From contig JAZUOT010000046.1 of the NCBI GenBank assembly GCA_045604805.1, forward strand, positions 1 to 5,845: 5,845 bases of DNA, in the 5' to 3' direction. This document shows, piece by piece, positions 1-5,438 of the stretch (its first letter is position 1; the number at the start of each line of letters is the position of its first letter). Below the pieces are notes generated by a model, which did no database searches, was not told the DNA's origin, and saw only the letters and a list, made by a program, of their open reading frames with translations. Both the position numbers and the translations under genes were made by a program. The DNA is from JAZUOT01 sp045604805 (GTDB lineage: Bacteria > Bacillota > Clostridia > Oscillospirales > Acutalibacteraceae).

Positions 1-69
1 GGGGGTAATTACACTAAACATAAAACACATCATTAAAATGACACTAAATATATTTTTACTAAGCTTCAT
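1..69 (-). CDS. Partial CDS: N-terminus (signal peptide) of an exported protein
   Basis: Only the first 23 codons lie in the window; the frame is open to position 1 and continues beyond it. The peptide begins MKLSKNIFSV and continues ILMMCFMFSVITP: a short basic n-region (K2, K5) followed by an unbroken hydrophobic stretch, as in a Sec signal peptide or an N-terminal membrane anchor. C15 is preceded by LMM, which does not fit a standard lipobox, so a lipoprotein is not supported. The ATG is at 67-69, with a GGAG Shine-Dalgarno (80-83 on the plus strand) 10 bases upstream, slightly far but usable. A strong promoter and two palindromes lie immediately upstream and support a real gene. The mature protein, and so its function, is outside the window. 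It is divergent from everything between 416 and 5385. Confidence 0.6.
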   Translation of the reverse strand, partial: MKLSKNIFSVILMMCFMFSVITP

Positions 70-108
70 CTTTTATCTACTCCAATAATCAAATCAATAT
101 GCAAGCCA

Positions 109-128
109 TTTGGGAAAACACACCCAAA
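109..128 (-). promoter_or_regulatory. Leader hairpin in the 5' UTR of the exported-protein gene
   Basis: A perfect 6-bp inverted repeat, TTTGGG and CCCAAA, encloses an 8-base loop. It would lie in the first part of the roughly 70-base leader expected from the promoter at 145-173, about 40 bases before the start codon. It has no U-tract, so it is not a terminator. It may be an mRNA-stabilising 5' hairpin or chance. Confidence 0.3.
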
Positions 129-155
129 CAACTATATCAAATCAAGTATAGTTGT
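128..155. promoter_or_regulatory. Putative operator: 28-bp perfect dyad over the -10 element
   Basis: Arms ACAACTATA (128-136) and TATAGTTGT (147-155) are perfect 9-base inverted repeats with a 10-base spacer, so the arm centres are 19 bp apart, roughly two helical turns. The dyad covers the -10 hexamer (145-150) and the expected transcription start (about 138) of the minus-strand promoter. Because the start point falls inside the dyad, most of one arm would not be transcribed, so a DNA operator for a dimeric repressor fits better than an RNA hairpin. The regulator is not identified. Confidence 0.45.
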
Positions 156-173
156 ACAGAGCTATTTTTTCAA
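145..173 (-). promoter_or_regulatory. Sigma-A type promoter for the exported-protein gene
   Basis: On the minus strand, TTGAAA (plus-strand 168-173) is followed by exactly 17 bases and TATACT (145-150). Each hexamer differs from consensus at one base. The start would be near 138, giving a leader of about 70 bases before the ATG at 69. Two palindromes, at 128-155 and 179-191, bracket it. Confidence 0.6.
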
Positions 174-175
174 GT

Positions 176-194
176 AAAAATGATCATCATTAAC
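176..194. promoter_or_regulatory. Fur-box-like palindrome upstream of the -35
   Basis: AATGAT (179-184), C, ATCATT (186-191) is a perfect 6-1-6 palindrome. The inner part of the classical 19-bp Fur box (GATAATGATAATCATTATC) is AATGAT-A-ATCATT, so both half-sites match exactly. Aligned over 176-194, I count 15 of 19 bases identical. It sits 5 bp upstream of the -35 hexamer, close enough to interfere with RNA polymerase. Related Fur-family regulators (PerR, Zur) are alternatives, and AT-rich DNA gives chance matches, so the call is tentative. Confidence 0.35.
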
Positions 195-415
195 AAAATG
201 CCGATATTTCTCCACTTCTTAACCTTCTCTTATGTACCGGGTTTGTGTTCCACTTGATAGTATTCTCTCATAAAAAATTCATTAAAGTACCTTTTATTTT
301 TTTGTGTATTTGTCACTGTGTGGATGAGCCCTAAAGTTGTCTAAGGCAACAAATGTGTGTAAAATGAAACGAAAGTGCTGCTTGAGTTCTGTTTTGAGTG
401 GCTGATATGATATGA
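195..415. other. Intergenic stretch without a recognisable gene
   Basis: No convincing gene, RNA or mobile element was found. The minus strand of roughly 190-272 holds short open stretches in all three frames. One starts MREYYQVEHKPGT and then meets a stop. Another reads EVEKYRHFVNDDHFYLKK. These could be debris of an old gene or chance. A small hairpin, GTTGTC-TAA-GGCAAC (336-350), has no T-run on either side and is not a good terminator. A weak plus-strand promoter candidate lies at 337-365 and is listed separately. Confidence 0.5.
337..365 (+). promoter_or_regulatory. Weak promoter candidate upstream of the glycosyltransferase stubs
   Basis: TTGTCT (337-342), 17 bases, TAAAAT (360-365). 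The -35 matches consensus at 4 of 6 positions and the -10 at 5 of 6. It would start transcription around 372, about 45 bases before the first stub at 416. It is plausible as the old promoter of the decayed polysaccharide genes, but a match of this quality is common in AT-rich DNA. Confidence 0.25.
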
Positions 416-586
416 ATGGACGAGTTTATGTGTAAAGTTTCAATCATCACTCCGGTATATGGTGTGGAACGTTATTTGTCTGAGTGCATTGATAGCATAC
501 TTGCGCAAACTTTCACCAATTTCGAGCTGATCATAGTTGATGATGGTTCGCCGGACGGCTTAATTGCAAGTGATTATGAAGCGTAG
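416..586 (+). pseudogene. GT2-family glycosyltransferase remnant (N-terminus only)
   Basis: This 56-residue reading frame begins MDEFMCKVSIITPVYG and continues through VERYLSECIDSILAQTF to FELIIVDDGSPDG. That is the start of a GT-A fold family 2 glycosyltransferase: the first beta strand with the TPVY motif, the helix ending in SIL-QT, and the nucleotide-sugar-binding DDGS motif at residues 43-46. Family members normally exceed 230 residues. Here homology stops after about residue 48, and a tail of about eight unrelated residues leads to TAG, so the DXD metal site and acceptor half are missing and no activity is expected. Starts at 416 and 428 are both in frame; neither has a good ribosome-binding site. 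Such enzymes build capsular or exopolysaccharide repeat units. The tail overlaps the start of the next stub. Confidence 0.8.
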
Positions 587-635
587 TTTTGATACTAAGA
601 AAGTGTTATTCAGAATAGGATGGATTTTTATATGA
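576..635 (+). pseudogene. Possible N-terminal stub of a membrane protein
   Basis: A 19-codon frame, MKRSFDTKKVLFRIGWIFI, starts inside the tail of the GT2 remnant. Its TGA (633-635) overlaps the ATG (632-634) of the next remnant in an ATGA junction. The peptide has a basic start and turns hydrophobic, like the N-terminus of an integral membrane protein such as a polysaccharide polymerase or flippase, but it is too short to assign. It is listed because of its position between two clear glycosyltransferase stubs. It may be fortuitous. Confidence 0.25.
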
Positions 636-778
636 AGAATGCACAAAGTTTTAATGTCCAACATTGCTTTATTTGTGGGGCTAAATCTATTGGGCAATAC
701 GGTGGATATGAGACTTTTATAGAAAATCTTACACTAGCCTCCTTTTTCAATCGATTTGTGCATCAATGGTATATGTGA
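632..778 (+). pseudogene. DUF1972-type glycosyltransferase remnant (N-terminus only)
   Basis: This 48-residue frame contains QHCFICGAKSIGQYGGYETF followed by IENLT. It is recognisable as the N-terminal Rossmann strand, glycine-rich loop and GGYETF motif of the DUF1972 / family 1 glycosyltransferases found in capsule and rhamnose-polymer loci. Full proteins are about 350-400 residues. Here similarity ends near residue 34, a short unrelated tail follows, and TGA closes the frame, so the donor-binding C-terminal domain is absent. AGGATGG (617-623), 8 bases upstream of ATG 632, looks like a retained ribosome-binding site; an in-frame ATG also exists at 620. The end of this stub overlaps the promoter of the following cassette. 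Confidence 0.75.
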
Positions 779-784
779 TATAAT
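756..784 (+). promoter_or_regulatory. Extended -10 promoter of the CpXC cassette
   Basis: TTGTGC (756-761), 17 bases, then a perfect TATAAT (779-784) preceded by TGA (776-778), which forms a TGn extended -10. The good -10 region can compensate for the poor -35. The expected start is near 791, about 32 bases before the ATG at 823. It lies inside the 3' end of the glycosyltransferase stub. Confidence 0.6.
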
Positions 785-822
785 TTTTCAAGTGTGTATT
801 AATATGTTGATAGGTAGATTTT

Positions 823-1485
823 ATGTCCTACAATCTTGAAAAAGAAATAATGTGCAGAAGTTGCGAATTAATGTCCAAAACCATTATTTATCAAAACATT
901 AATGCGGGGAAACACAGAGAGATCAGACGACGACTTATGGATAGTTCACTGTTTTTGTGGGAGTGTCCGCACTGTGGCCATCATTCATATTTATCGTATC
1001 CCCTCTTGTACAGTGATTTAGATTTACACTTTATGATATACCTCATTCCCAATGGTAATTATGAGCATTTATCTGACTTAAAACTACATTCTCAGTATCC
1101 ACAGCTTGAAAATATAAAAAAACGCATTGTTAATACCACTGAAGATTTAAAAGAAAAAATCTTGATATTCGACAGTGAATTAGATGACATGTATATGGAA
1201 GTAACAAAGCTGATATTGACTGATACTGTTGAAAAACAAATTTCATCTAAAGTTTTGAGTTGCCGTTTCTGTGTGTTTGACGAAAATACTCAAAGTTTGG
1301 GTTTTGCGTTTTTCCTGAAGGATAGAGAAGAACCTTACCTGAGGAGTGTTAGGGTTTCTGCTTATGAAAAAGCCGCTGATATTGTTGACGAATATTTGTC
1401 CAAAGTAAATCTTCCGGCTGGCTTTTTGAATGTCAATGCAGAATGGGCCGAAAGAGTCATGGATGTGGAACTTTCGTGGGAATAA
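823..1485 (+). CDS. CpXC-domain protein, putative zinc-binding
   Basis: This 220-residue protein has an N-terminal CpXC domain (about residues 5-75). It shows a first CxxC at C11/C14, then the segment LMDSSLFLWECPHCGH with C48/C51, followed by the family-typical YPLLY and FMIYLIP strands. Four cysteines in two knuckles suggest a structural zinc site. The first knuckle reads CRSC rather than the usual CPxC. An additional CxxC (C147/C150) opens the C-terminal half (about 145-195), which resembles the alpha/beta tail seen in other CpXC proteins. The family is widespread in Firmicutes but its function is not known. No signal peptide or membrane segment is visible, so it is probably cytoplasmic. 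The start has only a weak TAGGTAG (811-817) site, but a strong promoter lies just upstream. It is the first gene of a three-gene unit and overlaps the start region of the next gene. Confidence 0.85.
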   Translation: MSYNLEKEIMCRSCELMSKTIIYQNINAGKHREIRRRLMDSSLFLWECPHCGHHSYLSYPLLYSDLDLHFMIYLIPNGNYEHLSDLKLHSQYPQLENIKKRIVNTTEDLKEKILIFDSELDDMYMEVTKLILTDTVEKQISSKVLSCRFCVFDENTQSLGFAFFLKDREEPYLRSVRVSAYEKAADIVDEYLSKVNLPAGFLNVNAEWAERVMDVELSWE

Positions 1486-1990
1486 ACTTTCTAAATGGGT
1501 TTGCTTTATGTTTAGAACAAAATTTTTGCAAGTATTTGCGCTTTGTTTACAATTTTCTATTTTGATTTTTCTTTTTGTCCCGCTTTCGCAGGGTGTAGGT
1601 ATAAATGGTAGTATCTTGGCTAAAATATTACAAGCTTTTGTAAATCTGGATATCGAAAATATCTTAGTATTATCATTATACTATCTGCCTACCATTATTA
1701 GTATAATTTTCATGCTGTGCATACAAAATTCTGCTAGATATTTATTAACTGCAGTTTCCGCTTCATTTTGTTTGGCTCTCACACTTGTACAATATATTTT
1801 TCCAGCTTTTGCACAAGCCTATTTGTTTTCTTGCTACACGACCGCTCTATATGTTTTGCTAATATTGGAAATTGTTTTAATTGCTATTTGCATTATAGCT
1901 GTGAGTTTGGCGTCACCTTCCGATTTTTTTCTTCCAAACTTCGACTACAAAAGCAATACCCAGGAAATTTTTCTTGATGATATAGATTAA
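1463..1990 (+). CDS. Four-helix integral membrane protein, unknown function
   Basis: I do not recognise a family. The protein has four predicted transmembrane segments, around FLQVFALCLQFSILIFLFV, NILVLSLYYLPTIISIIFML, YLLTAVSASFCLALTLVQYI and LYVLLILEIVLIAICIIAV. A basic N-terminal segment and an acidic C-terminal tail (about 25 residues, ending FLDDID) are both probably cytoplasmic. The start is uncertain. ATG 1463 (175 residues) has a GAG-containing purine stretch 6 bases upstream and is preferred. ATG 1430 would overlap the CpXC gene by 56 bases, and ATG 1508 lies downstream of its stop; neither has a clear ribosome-binding site. In any case translation is probably coupled to the CpXC gene. 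It resembles small accessory membrane subunits in operons, but no partner or substrate can be inferred from sequence. Confidence 0.75.
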   Translation: MWNFRGNKLSKWVCFMFRTKFLQVFALCLQFSILIFLFVPLSQGVGINGSILAKILQAFVNLDIENILVLSLYYLPTIISIIFMLCIQNSARYLLTAVSASFCLALTLVQYIFPAFAQAYLFSCYTTALYVLLILEIVLIAICIIAVSLASPSDFFLPNFDYKSNTQEIFLDDID

Positions 1991-2016
1991 ATTTGTATTC
2001 GTAAAGGAACATATTG

Positions 2017-2685
2017 ATGAATCATTCTAGAATTTTTAATATGGCCGAAAAAAAAGAATACGACAGCGAACAGCTCATAGAATACATAAAGGTACTTGAA
2101 CTAAAGAATAATAAAATTCAGGAAAATTTAAACAAACTAAGTGATAAGCATAATAAAGTCTGCAAAGAACTTTCAGAAAGTAACCTCGAGCTAGAAAAAG
2201 TTTGCAAGATGAGGGACCATATGTTTGAAGCCTTTGAATCTTCGCAAGAAAAATTAGCTGTTGCAACTATAGCGCATGAACAAACTACATCTACTTTAAA
2301 AAATGATATGAAAGCTCTTCTTTGTGAGAATTCTAATCTCAAAAAAACAATACAAACCCTAAATTTAAAAAGTGAGAGATGTAGAGAACTAGAATTTCAA
2401 ATAACGGATATTCAAAAACATATGGAATCACAGTATCATCAGTTGATAGAAAATTCTAAAAGCGATGCGATGGATGCTTTGTATGTCATAGATGATGTAG
2501 AGGCTTGCATAGCTAAGTTCCGTAAAGACATTGAAAAAACACATGACGACATAAAAATTGGTAGTAAAACTATACAAGATATTGTTATAATTCTTGAAAA
2601 AGACTCTGAGGCTTGCCTCAATAAACTTTTGAAAATCAAAGAAAAATTTTTGAAAGATAATAATATTTTTAATATAAGCAAATAA
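2017..2685 (+). CDS. Coiled-coil protein, unknown function
   Basis: This 222-residue soluble protein is rich in Lys, Glu, Asn and Leu, with heptad-like spacing from about residue 17 to 140 (for example LIEYIKVLELKNNKIQENL), so a long coiled coil is expected. A second helical region (about 140-215) is amphipathic and contains DALYVIDDVEACIAKF. There is no membrane segment, signal peptide or catalytic motif. ATG 2017 is preferred because AAAGGA (2003-2008) lies 8 bases upstream; the adjacent in-frame TTG at 2014 is less likely, and a second in-frame ATG at 2041 lacks a site. It follows the membrane protein gene by 26 bases, so the two are probably co-transcribed. It could be a scaffold bridging the CpXC and membrane proteins, but that is inference. 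The end of the gene contains the probable promoter of the next operon. Confidence 0.75.
   Translation: MNHSRIFNMAEKKEYDSEQLIEYIKVLELKNNKIQENLNKLSDKHNKVCKELSESNLELEKVCKMRDHMFEAFESSQEKLAVATIAHEQTTSTLKNDMKALLCENSNLKKTIQTLNLKSERCRELEFQITDIQKHMESQYHQLIENSKSDAMDALYVIDDVEACIAKFRKDIEKTHDDIKIGSKTIQDIVIILEKDSEACLNKLLKIKEKFLKDNNIFNISK
2650..2678 (+). promoter_or_regulatory. Probable promoter of the M50-scpA-scpB-DUF2953 operon
   Basis: TTGAAA (2650-2655), 17 bases, TATAAG (2673-2678); each hexamer has one mismatch to consensus. It is embedded in the last codons of the coiled-coil gene, with a start expected near 2685 and a leader of about 58 bases to ATG 2743. No terminator separates the two units, so read-through from the upstream cassette is also likely. 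Confidence 0.4.
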
Positions 2686-2742
2686 ATGGCTTTTTAAGCA
2701 TAAGTATATTAGTTGTGAAATTAAATTTAAGGGGATATAGGT

Positions 2743-3423
2743 ATGTTCGGTTTATGGTTTTTGCAATCTGGAATTACATTCCAACAAGTTTTTACAAGAG
2801 TTCTATCCGTTGCTTTCATTATAATATTTATTTTGCCATTCCACGAATGGGCCCACGGTTTTGCTGCAAATAAATTGGGAGACCCTACTGCTAAAAATTA
2901 TGGTAGACTTTCATTCAACCCTCTAGCAAGCATAGATCCTATGGGCGCATTATTCATATTTTTATTTGGTTTTGGCTGGGCAAAACCTGTTCCTGTTGAT
3001 CAACGCTACTTTAGAAATCCTAAAAGGGATATGGCTATTACAGCTATGTGTGGTCCTTTAGCTAATATAGTTGCAGCTTTAGCGGGCGGACTTTTGTACA
3101 ATCTTTGTGCTACAGTGTACCTTCATTCGTCTGTATCTATTTTAGTTTGGCTTATGTATTTTCTTTATTACTACATAATCATTAATGTAGGACTTGCGGT
3201 TTTCAATCTTATACCTATTCCTCCTTTTGATGGCTCAAGAATACTTGCTGCTTTTCTCCCTGAAAAAACTATACAGAATTTCTACCAATATCAAAATATA
3301 TTTATGGTTCTGGTTTTAGTACTGTGTTTCTTTGGTTTTTTGAGTGTTCCTCTTTATTATGCGCAAAATTCTCTGTATAGCTTTGTAATGTGGCTGACAT
3401 CACTGCCATTTAAAGCATTCTAA
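2743..3423 (+). CDS. M50-family (site-2 protease type) membrane metalloprotease
   Basis: This 226-residue integral membrane zinc metalloprotease belongs to the short YwhC-like branch of peptidase M50, which cleaves substrates within the membrane. The HExxH zinc motif is HEWAH (34-38) at the end of the first transmembrane helix. The third zinc ligand is the aspartate of PPFDG (D163), in the conserved segment NLIPIPPFDGSRI (155-167). GPLANI (104-109) is another family signature, as is the NPLASIDPMG segment (59-68). Five or so hydrophobic segments are visible, the last at about 183-205. Length is normal and there is no PDZ domain. AAGGGG (2729-2734) lies 8 bases before the ATG. It is the first gene of the scpAB operon, a position common in Clostridia. 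Its physiological substrate is unknown. Confidence 0.93.
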   Translation: MFGLWFLQSGITFQQVFTRVLSVAFIIIFILPFHEWAHGFAANKLGDPTAKNYGRLSFNPLASIDPMGALFIFLFGFGWAKPVPVDQRYFRNPKRDMAITAMCGPLANIVAALAGGLLYNLCATVYLHSSVSILVWLMYFLYYYIIINVGLAVFNLIPIPPFDGSRILAAFLPEKTIQNFYQYQNIFMVLVLVLCFFGFLSVPLYYAQNSLYSFVMWLTSLPFKAF

Positions 3424-3433
3424 TAAATTAAAT

Positions 3434-4159
3434 ATGGAAAAACCAACATATAAGATAACTGACTTTGAAGGGCCACTAGATTTGTTGCTCAATCTCATTC
3501 AAAAAAACAAATTAAACATATATGATATTCAGATAACATCTTTACTTGAACAGTATATGGAATTTATAGAAACAAATCGTAATAATAATCTTGATATATC
3601 CAGCGAGTTTCTAGAAATGGCAGCACGACTTGTACATATAAAAAGTCTATCTCTCTTGCCAAAACACGAAGAATCCGATGAAATGAAACAGGAATTAGAG
3701 GGTGAATTGATAGAATATATGCAGTGCAAAAAAGCTGCCCTGCTGCTAAAAGAAAGAGCTGACTTCTCATGCTTTGTTAAAGAAGCAGACAAACTTTCTC
3801 CAGATATGACGTACTGTTTGAAACATGACAAGCAAATACTTCTAAAAAGTTTACTAAGTGCATCTGGTAAAAATGCTATCAATTTGAAGGATAAAAAAGA
3901 AAAATTCTTCGGTGTCGTCAAGAAACAAGTTGTATCTGTTTCATCAAGAATTATATTTGTTATGCGTTCAGCTTGGAAGAAGGGTCGCGTAAGCTACAAC
4001 GCTCTCTTTAAGAAAAGCAAAAGCAAATCTGAGATGATTGCAACATTTTTGGCTGTTTTAGAGCTGGTTTTCAGCAAAAGAATACAGGTCGAATATAAAG
4101 ACCACGAGCTTCAAGTCAAACTAAACAAAGAAGGACATCGTAGAAAAAAAGGAGAATAA
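3434..4159 (+). CDS. scpA: Segregation and condensation protein A (kleisin)
   Basis: ScpA bridges the SMC dimer and binds ScpB in the condensin-like complex that organises and segregates the chromosome. The 241-residue sequence has the N-terminal kleisin signature FEGPLDLLLNLI (11-22) with NIYDIQIT (28-35), which contacts the SMC neck. EFLEMAARLVHIKSLSLLP (58-76) follows, then a variable linker that binds ScpB. The C-terminal winged helix (about 185-230) includes VSYNALF and TFLAVLEL and contacts the SMC head. The length is typical. The start is 10 bases after the protease stop, and no Shine-Dalgarno sequence is visible in that gap or just before it. Translation therefore probably depends on coupling to the upstream gene. 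The gene end carries the ribosome-binding site of scpB. Confidence 0.95.
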   Translation: MEKPTYKITDFEGPLDLLLNLIQKNKLNIYDIQITSLLEQYMEFIETNRNNNLDISSEFLEMAARLVHIKSLSLLPKHEESDEMKQELEGELIEYMQCKKAALLLKERADFSCFVKEADKLSPDMTYCLKHDKQILLKSLLSASGKNAINLKDKKEKFFGVVKKQVVSVSSRIIFVMRSAWKKGRVSYNALFKKSKSKSEMIATFLAVLELVFSKRIQVEYKDHELQVKLNKEGHRRKKGE

Positions 4160-4162
4160 AAT

Positions 4163-4732
4163 ATGTCTACTCCTAATATGCAATCAGCCCTGGAAGCTAT
4201 ATTTTTTGCACATGGGGAACCCGTACAGATAGGCAAAATTTGTAATGTTCTAGATATAAAATATGAGAAAGCTATCGGTCTTTGTGAAAACCTAAAAGAT
4301 ACCTTGGACAAGCGTCATAGCGGTCTAAAGCTTATAAAAATAAAAGACAGTTATCAGCTTTGTACCCGAGGAGAATATAAAAATTACATAGAACAAATAT
4401 TAGAGCTCAAGAGAAATACACCTCTTTCGCCTGCGGCTATGGAGGTTCTTGCAATAATTGCTTACAATGAACCTGTTACCAGAGCTTTTGTAGATCAGAT
4501 AAGAGGCGTAGACTGTGCTCATGTTATAGGAAGCCTTTGTTTGAAAGGCTTAGTTGAAGAAAGGGGCAGACTGGAATTACCAGGAAGACCTTTGCTTTAT
4601 GGTGTGACAGATAATTTTCTTCGCTGTTTTGGTTTAGAAAGTCTAGAAAATTTGCCAACTGTACCCAAAGATGAAAATACCGATACAGGACAAAAACAGG
4701 GTATTACAGACAGTTCAAACGAAAATGTGTAG
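4163..4732 (+). CDS. scpB: Segregation and condensation protein B
   Basis: ScpB is a dimeric partner of the kleisin ScpA within SMC-ScpAB and acts on the nucleoid. The 189-residue protein has two winged-helix domains. The first (about 5-75) begins SALEAIFFAHGEPV. The second (about 85-155) carries the hallmark LSPAAMEVLAIIAYNEPVTR (88-107), followed by DQIRGVD and the wing LPGRPLLYGVT (139-149) with FLRCFGLESLENLP (152-165). The last 22 residues are a polar, probably disordered tail. AAAGGAG (4148-4154) is 8 bases before the ATG and lies inside the last codons of scpA; the gap between the genes is only 3 bases, so expression is tightly coupled. Confidence 0.96.
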   Translation: MSTPNMQSALEAIFFAHGEPVQIGKICNVLDIKYEKAIGLCENLKDTLDKRHSGLKLIKIKDSYQLCTRGEYKNYIEQILELKRNTPLSPAAMEVLAIIAYNEPVTRAFVDQIRGVDCAHVIGSLCLKGLVEERGRLELPGRPLLYGVTDNFLRCFGLESLENLPTVPKDENTDTGQKQGITDSSNENV

Positions 4733-4764
4733 AGCAGCATTGTTTTGCAAAAGAAGGTGGGTAT

Positions 4765-5385
4765 ATGATAATTTTATGGATAATATTAGCTCTCTTATTT
4801 GTGATATTTATTTTGCTATTTTGCCCGCTTTCATTAAGCATAAAATCTGATGAAGCAATCCGATGCAAACTTAGCTACCTATTTTTCAGATATAAATATG
4901 ATTCTAGTGATCTAGACAAGCCTGATATTAATGCTGAGACTAGTCAAAAAACAAACAATAAGAATATGAATGATAAAAATGATAGGGGTTTAAAAAAATT
5001 CAAAAAAATCACACAAAAATATACTATACGCCAATTCTGTAGTATTGCTAAAATCGCATATAATTATACTAGACCACAATTTATTCGCATAGCTAAAAAG
5101 CTTAAAATAAAAAAATTTGATTTATATGTTGGTATAGTCGGAAATGATGCTGCGGATACTGCGCATAAAACAGCCATAGTCTCATCGCTTTTATATCCTT
5201 TTTTTTCTCTAGCCGTAAATAATTCCAATTCCCTTAAAAATTATAATTTCAAAATCGAAGCACTGTTTCTAGAAGAAAAAAACAAATATTATGCTGATAT
5301 CAGAATCAAAATACCTTTTGTTTCTTTTATTGTTCCATCTTTGAAAATATTACTTTATCTGTCTAAATTAATCAGAAAACTGTAA
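4765..5385 (+). CDS. DUF2953 membrane-anchored protein
   Basis: This 206-residue protein has an N-terminal hydrophobic helix (about 1-23, MIILWIILALLFVIFILLFC) that is likely to anchor it in the membrane. A polar low-complexity linker rich in Asn and Lys follows (about 46-80), then a C-terminal region matching DUF2953. The family pattern is visible in FDLYVGIVGNDAADTAHKTA (118-137) and in the strand-rich end with IRIKIPF. The function is unknown. The family is frequent in spore-forming Firmicutes, where it often precedes ytfJ/gerW; here no such gene follows. A strong AAGGTGG (4754-4760) lies only 4 bases before the ATG. It is the last gene of the operon, 32 bases after scpB, and its stop codon sits inside an AT-rich inverted repeat. 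Confidence 0.8.
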   Translation: MIILWIILALLFVIFILLFCPLSLSIKSDEAIRCKLSYLFFRYKYDSSDLDKPDINAETSQKTNNKNMNDKNDRGLKKFKKITQKYTIRQFCSIAKIAYNYTRPQFIRIAKKLKIKKFDLYVGIVGNDAADTAHKTAIVSSLLYPFFSLAVNNSNSLKNYNFKIEALFLEEKNKYYADIRIKIPFVSFIVPSLKILLYLSKLIRKL

Positions 5386-5400
5386 ATCGTTTTTTCTGAT
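5371..5400. repeat. Inverted repeat spanning the end of the DUF2953 gene
   Basis: ATCAGAAAA (5371-5379) and TTTTCTGAT (5392-5400) are perfect 9-base inverted repeats with a 12-base loop containing the TAA stop. The stem is AT-rich and its T-run lies inside the right arm, not after it, so it is not a classic terminator. It may protect the mRNA 3' end or aid termination ahead of the stronger hairpin at 5445-5468. Confidence 0.4.
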
Positions 5401-5438
5401 CTTCAGCGCAGACTGGGCATAGGCCGTGCCTCAAACTC

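Noticed and set aside
336..350. Hairpin GTTGTC-TAA-GGCAAC as a terminator
   Set aside because: It has a short stem and loop with no T-run on either strand.
1768..1977. 69-codon plus-strand frame inside the membrane protein gene
   Set aside because: It is out of frame with the four-helix protein and shows no domain; the membrane protein is the coherent reading.
2014..2016. TTG start for the coiled-coil gene
   Set aside because: The adjacent ATG at 2017 is the commoner start codon and has better spacing (8 bases) to AAAGGA.
2075..2681. Several minus-strand reading frames of 63-80 codons
   Set aside because: All lie antisense to the coiled-coil gene, with no ribosome-binding sites or recognisable domains.
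3529..3921. 130-codon minus-strand reading frame
   Set aside because: It lies antisense inside scpA, whose protein is unmistakable. The translation is rich in Ser and Phe, as expected from the reverse of a Lys/Glu-rich gene.
4743..4752. TTTTGCAAAA palindrome before DUF2953
   Set aside because: It is a 10-base AT-rich palindrome inside an operon, with no promoter nearby; it is easily explained by chance.
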